A stretch of DNA of 64,000 nucleotides from Zeugodacus cucurbitae (lineage: Eukaryota > Arthropoda > Insecta > Diptera > Tephritidae), in contig NC_071667.1 of NCBI RefSeq assembly GCF_028554725.1, positions 86,652,001-86,716,000 of the forward strand, given 5' to 3'. Shown piece after piece: positions 39,114 through 52,712 of this stretch. The first letter of the stretch is position 1. Every line of letters starts with the position of its first letter. Below the pieces are notes generated by a model, which did no database searches, was not told where the DNA came from, and saw only the letters and a program-made list of their open reading frames with translations. Position numbers and translations under genes: made by a program.

Positions 39114-42100
39114 CTCTAGAAGCAATGATGATTCCTATATGTGTGTAACTATGTAAATACTTTTATAATGCCAACGAATCAGTAAAGCTTTGTATAAACA
39201 CTGCAAACTGCTAAGTCCTTCCTTTCTAGTTCTTCAGTGCATTTTAGAGCCGAAAAGGATAAAATTTACAATGTATGTGAACCTGCATTAATTTGGCACG
39301 CTTTCGGATTGACTTTAATGAAACACTATTGCAGAGCTGCATGGTCGGAACAACAACAAGTCGGCCTCACTGAGGCTTTGCATGCAGAATAACTTTGGTT
39401 AGCAGTTGCCGAGGGGGACTCGCGCCTGCTCGCCACCCAAATTGCGCATTCAATGAGTGTAACAATTTCATCAAATTAATTTTCCACAGCTCGTGTGTTG
39501 GTGACAAGGCCGCGTGGAACGTGAAGTGACATCATGCAGCGCTTGCTACTGCAGCTGCTTATCATGGCGGAGCGCGTTTTAACACTTTGTTCGTGCGTGT
39601 AATGTCCTTGTAGTAATTTTGTTGTTATTGTTGCAGTTGAGGTGTTAGGATTGCCTACGAAACACGCGCCAGCAAACCGCCCCAAGCGAGCTGTGATTAC
39701 TTGCCATGCTGTTGTTTGCTGCGATTGCCAGAGACCAGCGAAGTGAAGGCGCAGTCGGTTCTTCGCAGCCATTGAAGGCGCGCTCCGCCGTTGGAAAATC
39801 ATCTGCACAATGCCAGTCAATTAAAGTTTATTGCGATAACCGTAGTCGCAGCACAAGTACCAGCCATTGAATTCAAAATGGCGACACCAACGAGTTTGCC
39901 AAATGCACATTGTTTGCCGCCATTGACATTCTCCGACAGCCAACGTCACTTATGCAGTTTCGACTAGCGACGTCCAGCAACGCAAAGCCATTCGAGCTCA
40001 TGATTGCCGTTGCCCGCCAAGGCAACCCACCGCAGCAATCAAGCGACTTCAATTTTTCGTCGGAGCAATCAAAATTTGTTCCCCGTTGTCCTCATTACCT
40101 CCTCATTTGGTGGATTCTCGTTGCTGCGTTAGTGGTGAAAATGCATTCCATATAACGTCACTTTGTTCGACAATATTCGCGGTGGCGTGTCGCTGCGCAT
40201 TTTCTCCCTTAAGATTGTTTCCTATGGAGCTCCTCACCTTCAATGGTTTACACAATTGCAGTTCACAGTCCCCTTTGAAATTATTTTCATTTTGAGGAAA
40301 ATGAGTTATGATGGGACCGAAGAAGCTTTTCTCTCAATTCAAATACGCTGCTTGATATCTGATTCGAAATCTTTGAGATTCCCGAAAATACTATTCCACG
40401 AATAGTGAGGTTCAGAATATCTGTTTGAAGCAGAAAAACTAATTCAAAGGAAATCTACATCTGGTTTATTGAAAGCATAATTCCATGAGTTTTCTGGTTT
40501 GAAAAATATTTTCGCTTCTCTGCAAGCACCTTCTGTTAAGAGAATTGTGGAGGTGAAGCCAGATGTGTGTTTACAAAACGCGCAGAAAGTGAAAATGAGA
40601 AGCGGAAGTAAAAGGCTGCGAGTGGAAGTGTAATCCCAAAACGAATTAGCAATTGCCACAAAGAAATTACGGAGTCGGGTGTAGAATCAGATGTTCCGAC
40701 GTTGCCGGTTGCAACTGCAACAACTGTTTTGCAAGCGAAAATCGAATCGAACGTGGCGCCGTGACGAAGCTAACGCTGTGTACAAACAATACCCAATAGT
40801 TTAACAATGCAGAAGTGCAACAACAACAAAGTTTTCCACACATTAACATCCTTATTGCGGGAATAATGCAATCAACACCAACAACAACAAACACGTATAA
40901 CAAAATGAGCGTGTTTGCATTCGCTGCACTTGGCAGCCGAGTATTCCCCATTATGCTGCCAACAAGCTGGCAAATTTCCCTACGCTCAAGCGGAAAATCT
41001 TCAAGTTGTCAGCAGAATAACAATAAGCAATCATGACAGCATGACGGCGGGGATTTTTACAGCTCTTTTTATAGCATAGAATACAAGTTGAACAGCAAAA
41101 GTTGCAAGAATCCTTTGAAGATCAAATAATGAAGATTAAAATGGCAACAACAAATATCTCAGACATACATTTATTCAATTTTTCGGACTAATAAAACTCT
41201 AAGCCTAAGTTCTCCTTCAAATATATATTTTTTTAAACCCTCAACCCAAGAACTTTCGGTTGATTGTAATTTTTGATACAGCCCCAGATACGATATCGAA
41301 TAATAATTACTTGAAAATTCTAGCAAACGAATCGGACAAAGAGGCTATGTATGGGTTTAATGAATGAATAAAAATATTCGCAGAATTTTTGAATTCGAAT
41401 TTCGAACTTAATTTCTGCCATTGAATGCACACTGCTACATATAACAGTAAAAATGTGCTCTAAAAAGAGACATCATTGCAGCGTCTTTAAAAATGTTTAA
41501 TACGAAAGCGTCAAACTCTTGAACATGAGAATTAACAGCAACCGTAGCCATAGCAGTAGCCGGGACGCGGTGATGTAGTCCATTGCATGGGTGGTACAGG
41601 TGGTATGAGTAACACTTAATTGCTTAAATACATTTCACTCATTCGTCATGGTTGCCCACAAAGGTATGTAACTGCCTGCCAGCTATTCTACTCAGCATAC
41701 ACACGTACAGTCAACATCAACCTGTGCAACAACAAAGCAAACAGCAACTGCTTAGACATTCAAGTTCGTGTAAGCGAAATAGAAATTCACGTCGGCACTT
41801 AAGTGTATGTTTGTATGTATGTGTGGGTGCGTGTGTTGATGTGTTGGTGTGTGAGCACACTCAAGACTGCATGTTGCCGATTTGTATTGCACTTTATTTC
41901 GTGCGAAGCGTGTGTAACGGTATTGCGGTGTTCATGTGCAGCGAACGTGCATTGCCACACAAGCAAGGTTTTAGTGGTCTTCCACTCGTCTGAAGCTGCC
42001 CTTCTCCATCGCTTTCTTTGTGCTTAATTCCTTGCGGTACATTAAATAAATGTCAGTTTTCAAAACGTTTGTTTGTTTGTAGTTGTGAAAGGGTGAGAGG

Positions 42101-45100
42101 GGTACGGGAAAGGACACAATTGCAATGGAACGAAAACATCACCGCAACGCTACAACGAGTAACGCCAGCAATTCAACAGGAACAACAACATGCAATTAGT
42201 GCTAATCTACGTGCGGGGAGAGTCGCATGCTGACTGGTTGCACCATTGGCGCACTTTTGGTTAAACGATTTGGTGTACTCTCCGATTGCAACTTCGAAAA
42301 TTTATTTAATTGAATTTGGGGACAATTAATATATGTATGTTCATGTCACACATTTGTCTATATCAAATTCCAGGTTCTCTTGTAAAAAAATCGGACAATT
42401 TCCTACATTTTAAACCCTGATTCGGAACCAAGTTTATATGTTCGTCGTGAAGGTTCCAGATTTATAAAATTGAGAATGATTATATCAAAAAACCCCAGAT
42501 TCGCAAATAAACTGGAGCGTTGGGTTGTTTTTTTTTTAAATGGTTCAAAGCACTGTCTACAGCTTTACAATGCGATATGATTTCACCTAACGGAAAAAAT
42601 AATAAAAGTCTCAAATAAAAAAGTTTCCAGAGAATCTTAATTCTGCACAAACTCAATCTATTGACTTTGTCCATAATTGTGATCAGCGAAAAGATGCATT
42701 AAGGCAATATTATTGCACTCAGAACGTAAAATAGAGCTAATTTTAAACTAACTGTTCTTCCATTTTTTAACATCCCAAAATATTTTTGTGAATATTGCAC
42801 GACGCTTTGCATTACATTTTCGCATCATTCTCGCTGAGTGCTTTCCCTCGCCTCGCGGTAATCTATACACGAATTGTGTGTGTGTGTGTGAATGTATACC
42901 TGTGTGCGTTCGCATTTTAATCTCTTCGCGGTCGTGTCGATTGCATCGTAATTTCCTTCCCACTACAATTTCCATCAATGACACCGACTCATCAGGCCAC
43001 CGACACTTTCGCACGGCCCGACCCGTCTCTGCTCGTTTTGCCATTACGCCTCACCTCAACTCACCCCACCTCACCTCGCATCACATTACGATTCAGTTGC
43101 AGTCTTTTGTATTCACCTGTCCTCCCCCGCTCTCGTCGCTTGGGTTGCGGTGTTGTTGTGCCAGGTTGGTAAGCCAACGCCAGCGGCTACATTTATTTAA
43201 TGTCAAACAGGCGAACAAAAGCAACAAAGCAAATAAAAATGTGAAAATATCTCACTAAAAAGAGAGCTTTTTATGCACGTGAATGTCCTTGTCGTGACCA
43301 GCAAGCAGCAGCCAGCCCGCCCACGCGTTTTCACGCGCTCACACACACACATATACATGCCTACCTACTTACTTTCACACAGTGAAGGGAAAATGAGCTC
43401 AGAAATATTACAAAAAGGAAAAAAAAACAAGAAAAACTGAAATGAAATGCATATGAAAGGATGAAAAGGGCGTCGAAGGTCAGTAGGCTTGTAGTGCGGC
43501 GCGGCGTCAGGGCATGAAACGAGAACGTGAGCCGGATGAAGGGCTTGACAGTTGGTTTGTCAGCCCTCATTTGACATTTCGAATGTCATTCGTAATTATT
43601 TCGCCTTTCAACAGCAATTGCCGCAGCTTGCGATGACGAGAAGAATTACAATATTTACAAAAGCAAAAGAAGCCTCAATATATTTGCATTGCGCCTTAAG
43701 TACACATACCCTTTGTCACATTTGTATTTTCCGCTAAAAATTTAAATCCAACGAGTTGTTAAAGCACTCACTAAAGCCTAAGCCAACTTTCTTTCGGAGT
43801 GTATGAAGTTCTGTTTTCATTTCCAAAACGAAAGCGATAGTATCTTGCCGATAAGAAATGTCAATTAGATTTCAGCGAATGGATATTAAGACATCAGCTT
43901 CTAAGTAGTATAGTGGATAATAGTTGTAGCTAACGGGCATGAAATCTCAAAAACAATTGTGAGCATCAAATAAATAGCTCAAGAAGTGAGTACAATGCTG
44001 TTCTAAGTATAGATTAAACTCAAATTCTGTTTAATCAATCCTCCCGCACCTTACAAACTGTTGTGGACTTGCCAGTATGCCTTTGAGTTTATGATCATAA
44101 TATATACATATGTACATCTTGATTTGCCTGTGAGCAAAGTGAGTAAAGTGAAGTAAGTTGAAGCATTAGAACTTGAGCTGACAACCAACAGTTACTAAAC
44201 TAATTGTGACCTCGGGGAATAATTGGTTAGCTAATGTTAATGTGTAAAATAGTGAGAATTAGATTTCAAAGTACTGTTTAAAGAGAAGGATCCGCAGTGT
44301 ACCGCTATTTTCCACAAATTTTAAAGCAAATCTTTAGATTCTTCCTCGAGTGTGGGTCCCCACCGCTTGTATTCTTGTTTACTCCGTGTTGGCACAATTG
44401 TAAATAAAGAGTTAACTGAGTTCAACAACAATTCCTCGAGTGATGCGATAACAGCAAACAACGATATCAAAAACATTTACACATGTACCGAGCACACACA
44501 CCCAACAACAGCAACAAAGGCATCAGCGTTGAGAAGAATGTCAATATAAGCAACCGTGCGTGTGTGTGTGCGGCAATGCAAATGTGTAAGGTGATAAATA
44601 AGTCATCGACGAAAGAGGAAATTTGTGGTGAGGAAATGGTTGGACGTGTGTGTGTATTCACCAATGAAGAAAGCTATGTTTGTAGAGACTCACATCTTCG
44701 CTTGCTCATACAAAGTCACTCTACTCTTCCACCACTACAAGTGGGTCTGTTTGTATGACGATATATTTTGGCTTCAGCGATAACTACTTGACTGAGTGCA
44801 GCTGGCATCATCGGTGTCGTGGCCTCACTTTCCCTACCGATGAAGTTGCTCCAAAGCGACGACAAAGATAAATTTAATTTATTTCCCTTTTCACACTTTA
44901 AATGAAAAATCGAAAAATAAATATAACCAAAAGTATAAATTCGACTTGTTAATGACGACTCTGCGATAAAGGGTGAAATTTTAAACCCAATTTCCGCAAG
45001 ATTCTTCGTGGTTAACGGTAAGTATATGTGAAGAAAGAAAGTATTTTTAAAATTCGAATATTCCATCCATATATTAAACGTGATGCGAGATTGATGAGGT

Positions 45101-47076
45101 ATAAGGTTTAAGGAATGCAAAATAACTGTAAATAAAAAAATATTCAGTAAAATATTTAATTTTACCAGTTATTTACTAAGGTAAGTTGTGTAAAAAAAAA
45201 CCATAAATTTTCGTCCAAAATTTATAGTCGCCGAGTTTAGCTATTTCCAGACTGCCACTGACACAGTAAAAATGCGAAAAATTTAATTTCACAATTTCGA
45301 TCGAAAAGCACACATTCGATAAAGTTTACAAACTATTTACAAAGCATTGCAACACGATGGACACGACAACTTTTACAAATTGTCCTGAAAGTTCCGATCA
45401 GCGGCCAAAGCGTGCTTCCGCTCCGCAGTCGAGTTGAGTAAAAACATATGCTAACAACTATTCGAACATCTAGAACTTCAGTGACAACAACAAAAGCACA
45501 TAAATTGCCGCACATCTGTTGCAAACTGCTGGGCTTCGCACCTCGGCCCCCACCAACCCTGGCGCAAACACCGCTAATAACTTTAGTGCGATTTTGTGGC
45601 GAAACAAGCGGGTGACGTAACGGTATGCTCGTGTCACGCCAGCGCTCGGTGCTTGGCGCTGAGCCACGCTTCAACTTCATTACGGCGGCTAACTAGTTGG
45701 GGCGAAGTTAGAATTTCGAAAATATGAGCGAAACAAATTGTCATTCCCCAAATGCGCCATCCGCTGACGCTCCACTTAACTGACGCAAAGTTTATAGGAA
45801 GTAATTTCGCTGCGCGAAAGCAACAACGGTGGAGTTAGGTGGAATAAATACGGAGAGTCACGATTTGTTGGGAGTCTGAAAGAGTCTGTTGTTCATATTT
45901 GTGTACACAAAACTTCGAAAAACTGTGAATTCAGATAGTTTGAGATAGTGATCTTCTACAGAGGAATAGGAAAAAAGCTCTCCAAAAGCTTAGGAGGTAC
46001 ATTTAGAGACATGAAAAAGCTCAAGAAAGCTGTTTGCTTTCGCGAGATGATATAAAAGTGTGATATTTACTAAAGTTTACGTTATTCCCCACTAGTTTAC
46101 GTCAAACTAAAATTTGAGCCAGCTTTGAGGAACTCCACTCCACTGTGAATGTGGATGCTCGTGCCGCATAAAGTTTCCCAAGCTATAAGAAGCAATAACC
46201 TTGGAAGAGTCGATTTACATTTGTATATACTCGTACTGTCCGCAAGATTATCATTACAATGATGAAAACAAGGGGGGTGTACAACAAACCAGTTGTTGTC
46301 AATCGACAATTTATGCAGATTATTCGCAAACAACGGAAAGTGCCCCAACAGTGAACCAAGAGTAGTGGGACGAACTAAGCAACCGCCAATCAGCAGCCGC
46401 GAAGTGTTCGAAGGGCGCTCGAAGAGAGCGTCCGCATTAGAATTGCAAACAGTGATGAAAGGCGTCGAAAGTAGAAAGTCAAATTCTAGATTGTCAAATC
46501 GAAGTGCTTGCCATTGAAATGAAATGTGTTATGTTAATATTAGAAAGATATGTGACATGCCTGGAAGCATGAAAATTTCGATTTGTGTATGATGAAAAAT
46601 CATTTCTATTTCAAACTGAAAATTTGTTTAGATAAATAAATAAAAAAAAGAAAATCATAAAAAAAAATTTTATTATTTAGAAATACAAAATATTTTCTCC
46701 TCTTCCTTTGAATTGTAACTATCTGGGTCATCTTCAGTGCAGTAATTATAACTGTTTTGACTCGTTTGCGGTCGTCTTAATTTTCACGAATTCAAATTCA
46801 CTCAACCCTTCCATTCCACTAACAACAAATTTTAGTGCATTATTCTTCAACTCTTTTGAGTGCTTAATTTCACCGAGACTCGTTGTCCATTCATCTCCGA
46901 TGCATTCAAAGTTCTATTTAAATAGCATTCGCTTCGAAGAGTTATTAATTCGCAGCTGAAAGTAGCCATGAATATTTGCCGGTGGCATAAATATGTACCT
47001 ACGCACCATTGTAATAGTGTAAATATCATTCCGCTACTTTCTCTCTTTTTCTTTATTTTTTTTTTTTGTTTTGCAG
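39114..47076. other. non-coding stretch, no supported gene
   Basis: About 8 kb with no recognisable gene. The longest open frame (about 134 codons, minus strand, 44716-45120) has mixed composition but no matching splice sites and no recognisable family. Donor-like plus-strand sequences occur at 45016 (AACG then GTAAGTAT) and 45181 (CTAAG then GTAAGTTG) without good partner acceptors. A GC-rich patch at 42.95-43.15 kb is pyrimidine-rich and low in complexity. The final 35 bases form a strong pyrimidine tract leading to the candidate exon at 47077. Confidence 0.55.
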
Positions 47077-47129
47077 TAAAATTCGCTTATTCCATATTTT
47101 TAGGAGAACTGCTACAAAGCCACACAACG
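47077..47129 (+). other. candidate short exon (53 nt)
   Basis: Preceded by a pyrimidine tract of more than 30 bases ending TTTGTTTTGCAG and followed by GTAAGTAATT after CACAACG. This is one of the strongest acceptor and donor pairs in the window. A second acceptor (ATTTTTAG, ending 47102) would give a 27-nt microexon. Two frames are open; one reads KFAYSIFLGELLQSHTT. The exon could equally be untranslated. It lies 0.7 kb upstream of the rosa-type transposon on the same strand as the ORF at 47575. Confidence 0.3.
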
Positions 47130-47574
47130 GTAAGTAATTCAACGCAACCAACAAGCGATGCACACAACGCTCTTACATATACATCGTTATCTTCTTACTC
47201 GCTCTCGTACCGTCTTTGTGCTTTGAATTTTCCACAGCGTCAGCGTCGCTTTAAGCATTTACATAGCCATCACCCACTCGCTTTACTGCACCCTTTTCCC
47301 ATCCATTGCGAGTGCAGCAGCACAGTTCGTCCTTCAGCTACAAGTGACTCTTGAACTTGTTTGCATTTATATGCGCCAGCGCCACCACCACCACCGCCAT
47401 CATCAGAGGCAGGAGCAGTAAACTAGAACAGTAACTACAGAGACCAAGACCAACAACAATGCGCTAACAACCACTGGAGAACACAAGCGCCGCTTGCAGC
47501 AACAACGGAGGCTGGGCGAATGCAACGAACGCAGAAGGGCGACAGCGCCACTGTAGCTTCGCTACATAGGTTGC
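47130..47574. other. non-coding stretch rich in CA/CAA and CCA
   Basis: Contains CAACCAACAAGCG, a pyrimidine-rich patch, a CCACCA run near 47383-47396 and CAACAACAA words. It resembles fly leader or intron sequence. No gene seen. Confidence 0.5.
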
Positions 47575-47868
47575 ATGTGGTGGTGCAACAATGTCGAGAA
47601 CAAGCTCAACGAGTGCCAGCTGTGTCATTGGCAGCTGGCAATGTGCCTGCTGGAAACCTGTGCGCTTGCAAAGCGATACTGTAAAACTGAAAGCCCAAAG
47701 ACAACTTGGAAAACTAGCAGATTAGCATTATCCGTACGCAAGATGGTGGTGCGATCCAAGGGGGCGGGGCTAAGGCGCATCAATTTTTCAATGATTTTGG
47801 TGAAGCGCACTTCTCAAGCGTTTCATATGTCGACAACGGTGGCGTATGAGCAACATTCTAACGGGTGA
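47575..47868 (+). other. unassigned ORF of 97 codons ending inside a transposon
   Basis: True ATG start. The N-terminal part is cysteine-rich (MWWCNNVENKLNECQLCHWQ and further Cys residues). It becomes basic, and the natural frame runs into the inserted rosa-type element at 47861, using a TGA in its terminal repeat at 47866-47868. GC content is higher than in the surroundings. With the insertion ignored the same frame would continue only about 14 codons past the target site before a TAG, so the insertion removes little. No family recognised and no initiation context of note; probably non-coding. Confidence 0.15.
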
Positions 47869-48804
47869 TTTTTTAAGAGCTTGATAACTTTTTAAAAAAA
47901 AAAAACGCATAAAATTTGCAAAATCTCATCGGTTCTTTATTTGAAACGTTAGATTGGTTCATGACATTTACTTTTTGAAGATAATTTCATTTAAATGTTG
48001 ACCGCGGCTGCGTCTTAGGTGGTCCATTCGGAAAGTCCAATTTTGGGCAACTTTTTCGAGCATTTCGGCCGGAATAGCCCGAATTTCTTCGGAAATGTTG
48101 TCTTCCAAAGCTGGAATAGTTGCTGGCTTATTTCTGTAGACTTTAGACTTGACGTAGCCCCACAAAAAATAGTCTAAAGGCGTTAAATCGCATGATCTTG
48201 GTGGCCAACTTACGGGTCCATTTCTTGAGATGAATTGTTCTCCGAAGTTTTCCCTCAAAATGGCCATAGAATCGCGAGCTGTGTGGCATGTAGCGCCATC
48301 TTGTTGAAACCACATGTCAACCAAGTTCAGTTCTTCCATTTTTGGCAACAAAAAGTTTGTTAGCATCGAACGATAGCGATCGCCATTCACCGTAACGTTG
48401 CGTCCAACAGCATCTTTGAAAAAATACGGTCCAATGATTCCACCAGCGTACAAACCACACCAAACAGTGCATTTTTCGGGATGCATGGGCAGTTCTTGAA
48501 CGGCTTCTGGTTGCTCTTCACCCCAAATGCGGCAATTTTGCTTATTTACGTAGCCATTCAACCAGAAATGAGCCTCATCGCTGAACAAAATTTGTCGATA
48601 AAAAAGCGGATTTCACATTTCGAACCGAACACTGATTTTGGTAATAAAATTCAATGATTTGCAAGCGTTGCTCGTTAGTAAGTCTATTCATGATGAAATG
48701 TCAAAGCATACTGAGCATCTTTCTCTTTGACACCATGTCTGAAATCCCACGTGATCTGTCAAATACTAATGCATGAAAATCCCAACCTCAAAAAAATCAC
48801 CCGT
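47861..48804 (-). mobile_element. rosa-type (DD41D) Tc1/mariner element, internally deleted
   Basis: Both ends begin ACGGGTGATTTTTT (the right end inverted, ending at 48804), continuing as an imperfect inverted repeat of about 25 bp. TA flanks both sides (47859-47860 and 48805-48806), the target duplication of the IS630-Tc1-mariner superfamily. The transposase reads on the minus strand. Spacing of the second and third catalytic Asp is 41 residues, which marks the DD41D rosa group, first described from a Ceratitis fruit fly. At 944 bp it is some 350-400 bp shorter than expected for a complete element. The intact ends suggest it could still be mobilised in trans; this is inference. Confidence 0.9.
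47968..48691 (-). pseudogene. rosa-type transposase, internal deletion
   Basis: From the ATG at 48691-48689 the frame gives MNRLTNEQRLQIIEFYYQNQ and a few more residues, the start of the N-terminal DNA-binding domain. Sequence then jumps directly, one base out of frame, into the catalytic core (NPLFYRQILFSDEAHFW). Most of the helix-turn-helix region is deleted. The rest is open for about 210 codons to the natural stop at 47968-47970. It retains the first Asp in FSDEAHFW, the second in WFQQDGATCHTA and the third in LTPLDYFLWG. The deletion and frameshift make it inactive. Length kept is roughly 240 of an expected 340 or so residues. Confidence 0.9.
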
Positions 48805-48806
48805 TA

Positions 48807-51800
48807 TAAACACATGGACGGGCATTCCACACACTACTTGGCATTAGATCACGGCAGTGCATGTGTCGCATTATCCCCTCTGCGATTATCGGTCCACTAC
48901 CACGACAGCTTTGCTTCCACAGCTGCAGTTCAGCGACGACACACTGAAAGCATTCAGCTGATGGCATTTGTGTGTCTCGGCTGCACCGAAAGTCAGTGCA
49001 AGGCATGCAAAACCTGGGCAACCGAAGTGATATCCCTCCCTTCCTCAGCAAAAGTGGTGAAAGGCTTAAAGTGTAACTCGGCAGCTTTGACTTCGAACGA
49101 CTTAACTTCGATAAATAATTTTAATTGAATTCTCACATAAAACGAAGTTTTTGTTACGTTAAGGTGAACTTTTGAGATTAACGATTTGAAAAAACTCGGC
49201 ACTTGCCACAAATCGTTGCAGCAGTTCCACCAGACCGCACGTGCTGCACATTGACATAGAACCCACCTTGTTGGCTTGGCTCGCATTGCAGCTGCAATTT
49301 TCATTCCTCTTATGCTTTTTGTGGTCTCACCAACGCAGGCGAGCAAGCGTTTATGTTATTATTCCAACATTGAGCTTCAATGAATGGACTTCAATTTAGT
49401 AATTAATTTGCTTTATTTGCACAGCACACACACATTGCACACGCACACGAGTATGTGTGCTCTTGCCATTTTCCGAAAATTAATTTACTAAATTATATAA
49501 GTTCGTACCTTTTCCAAATACGAGTATGCAAATAGTCAGCGCACAAATGTGGAAAGCCAACACGAGTATATTCAATTATTTGCTTATTTGCTGAGAGCAA
49601 TTGCAAGGAAAGCTTTAAGCGCACACCACTGCAGCATCTGACCTAAATAATTCCTCGACTGTATGCAATGCTTTACTATTCTACTCTGACTATTTAAATA
49701 ATCCTGTAAATAATTGAAATAATATTTTGCATTTTATATGATCTTGCACGTGTCATTGGAACATGAGAAAAAGTATTGAAAATGTGAAATGGTTAGATTT
49801 CCGGATCGTTCATCGCAATTTGCTTGGACCATCCTGAATTCGAAAAATTAATGAATGTGTGAAGCCACCTTTCCTACACGCTTCCCTTCCCTTCCCTTCG
49901 CCGTGGGAAACCGCTAATAAACTACGCTCTCTTAATATTAACGGTTAGAACGGTGAGTGAGAATATTTTCGCCGCTGCCATTTCCGTCGCAGTTTTTGCT
50001 GTCACCGACACGAATTTGACAACTTCTGCTAATTGCGAAACAGCGCTCCTCGAACGCCTTCTCCGGAGTGTACAAATTAACTGTCAAAAGTTTTCGATTT
50101 CTTTTTCGTTCTTAACATTCGCCTCTGCTTAAGGTCTATTTATATTTTTAGTATTTTTCCGTTACTTTAAATTGTTTTTAAGTGGTTTGTATGAAATTTG
50201 TGCAGAGAATTTATTTGTAATTGTACAGAAGTAAATAGAGACAAACATCTTGGAGATCCTAACCTTGGAGTATTCTCGAAAATTGAGATGGAGGAACCAT
50301 TATACATAATAAGGAAATAAGCTTATTGATTATAGGTTTCCATTCAAACATATGCGATGGTCACCGCGTTCTTCTGTGACCCTATTCGCCAATGATTTGT
50401 TCGCCAATGTTGTCCGAAGAACATGAAGTTAACACATTAATACACGAGGCCATTTTATATTAATTTAACCGAAGTGAAAAACGCTCACTTGTTTATATTT
50501 ACTAGCTTTTCACAGCTTTTTTAGCTTCATTTGAGAGGATCGTTTTCGCATGAAATGAAACTTTTTGACGTTTACAAGTAGCAGCTCATTTTCATTTAAA
50601 CTGGCTTTAATTAATTAATTAATGGATGCTTAAAACGTACAAAGCGGACAACAAAAAAGACAACACGAAGCTGGTGAGTAGCAAAAAACTGCTCGGCCAA
50701 CATGCAGATATGCTTGTATGCATACGAATGTGTATGTGTGTGTGTGTGTGTATAGATGCGTTTTGTTCAGACAAAGTGATTTCGCTTTTGGCAAATGTTC
50801 CCCAACTTCAAGCGAAATGTATGCGAAAGTCAGTGTAAAAGTAAATGCTAACGAACCAAATACACCAAACACACACATGATGGGAAGGCCGATGAGCACA
50901 ATGCGATATGGAGGGCTGTTGGCAAAAAGTTGTGGCTCAAGGTTGTGCTTGGAATAATTGCGAATGCTTTCAGTTTCAAGCCAATGGTGGAGCAGACGAT
51001 CGTTCTCTCGCTGGTTTTAGTGAACCAGACACACAAACAGACAACCGTTCTGAGTTTGAGCCAGCTTCTTCTCCTGCTAGTGTTGCTAGTCTCCAAGTGA
51101 ATAAGCAGCGCCTTCGCATCAGCACTTCTTCTGCAGTTTTGGCATTGCCCACCAAGCACCAAACGCTATTAAAACTGCAATACCTTTAAATCGCGCACTC
51201 GCCAACCACCGTAGAAATGAAATACGAAAACTCATACGTCGGCGTACAGAAGGATTCAAATGTGGGATCAAGGCGTTATTTCGATATAATGACTGTGGCA
51301 TACCGCAGCGCTCCAGCCAACACAGAGGCGACTAAAACCCGCAGATGCCTGTGCAGTGAGCTTTCGGCGCGATGTGCGTTGGAGCGACAGTGTGAACCGC
51401 CTAACCGCAGGTAGGCCTACAGAGAGAGCCGCTGAGCCTGCGAGACTTATGCGCGCTTACGCGTACGCCAATGTCTGATGTTTATGTTTATGTGCAGGCG
51501 TCAATATTTTCCTACGTTCTCGTATATATACAGCGAGAGATTTGCGCAAATACGCGAAGCCATACAAATGCAGTCATCAACCCAACCGTGGAGAGTGCGT
51601 CAACATTTAACGGTACACAGCGGATGGGTTGGCTGCCAGTTAGAGAGATACAAAAAGTACTGCTCGGATGGTATGCTCAATCTCCGTGCATATGTTTATA
51701 TGTTTGTGGGTGTGTCTGCGAGTGTTTGGTTAGGCGTCGTCGCGATTTATGTTGCGCCTATTTTTCATATAACTGTCAATTTATATACATAGTAAATACA

Positions 51801-52712
51801 TACATATGTTTAAGCATTCAGTCGTGTCTGTCTGTGCCTTTGCTATGTTATATGAAATATCCGCCGGCATTATTGATAAAATTCTATGCAAATTGCATTT
51901 TAAGCGAAGAATATGTGCTGTATGCTAACACAATAATGGTACACTTCAATACAAATGCGAATACGTCCAACTGTGTTTGTATGTATGGGTGTGTGAGCGT
52001 ACAGCGACTTTCAAATCAGTTCAATCTTCGCACATGTATATGTGAGATCCTGTAGATGGCATACTACAAACAAACCATCCTACAGCAAAGCAACGTACAA
52101 ATAAGCACGCAATTGATGAGAATAATTTCATTTTGAATCAACATAATTAGCTATTTGTAATTTAAATTCTGCAGACATTCTCAGCTATAGACTCATGTAA
52201 GTATATGCATACATACAGTCGACAAGCTGGAGTTGTCATATTCAAATGTTTATTCCACACTACTCCTGCAGCAAAGTTGGCAGGCTGAAGGAAGGTTAGA
52301 ATAATTTCTCGGAGAACTATCACTATTGGGCTCAACTGCAAAACATCAAGTATTTAGTCAATATCTTTTAGTCAGACCTAACCTTCAAACGACACATTAT
52401 ACAGACATTAAGCAACGTTGTAAAAGTCCAAAAGAGGCTGTTTCGGAACAAAACTATGTTTGAAAAATCCAAACAAATAATTTTGAATGACCGAAAGATG
52501 CAGTTGATCCAGATAGTGGACACTATAAAGATGTCAATGGAATATCAGGAATACCTGGGAGTCTGAAAGACCTATGCAAAGCGACTCAAATCAATTCATT
52601 TTACTGACAATATTTTATACAATTTTCGAACATGAAATTTAAATAGATCATCCCGAATTCTAAATTTCAAAATTCATACAACGGTAATTCTCCAAGAGTT
52701 AAAAATATGTAT
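48807..52712. other. non-coding stretch, no supported gene
   Basis: The open frame continuing past the transposon to 49128 starts upstream inside the element and its downstream part has no recognisable domain. A CTTCC tract lies at about 49881-49899. A leader-like stretch ending AACG before GTGAGTGA (donor near 49956) is followed by an acceptor-like TTCCGTCGCAG near 49992, too close for an ordinary intron. Near 50626 a short frame MLKTYKADNKKDNTKL ends at GTGAGTAG but has no acceptor before it. The 194-codon frame at 51471-52055 is built on CATATG/TGTGTG words and is not credible. Confidence 0.5.
49881..49899. repeat. (CTTCC)n tract
   Basis: Three to four CTTCC units, pyrimidine-only, ending CTTCG. 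Confidence 0.85.

Noticed and set aside
41532..41616. Minus-strand frame ending in a Gly/Tyr/Cys-rich tail before a stop near 41537
   Set aside because: The Tyr/Gly/Cys pattern comes from a degenerate (TAGCCG)-type repeat, with an in-frame stop just upstream and no usable acceptor.
44716..45120. 134-codon minus-strand open frame
   Set aside because: Length is noticeable, but composition is AT-driven and hydrophobic at the start, no matching splice pair encloses it, and no family is recognised.
51471..52055. 194-codon plus-strand open frame
   Set aside because: Built largely on CATATG, TGTGTG and TATACA words, giving Tyr/Cys/Val repeats; no domain, no splice context, and overlapping frames are also open.
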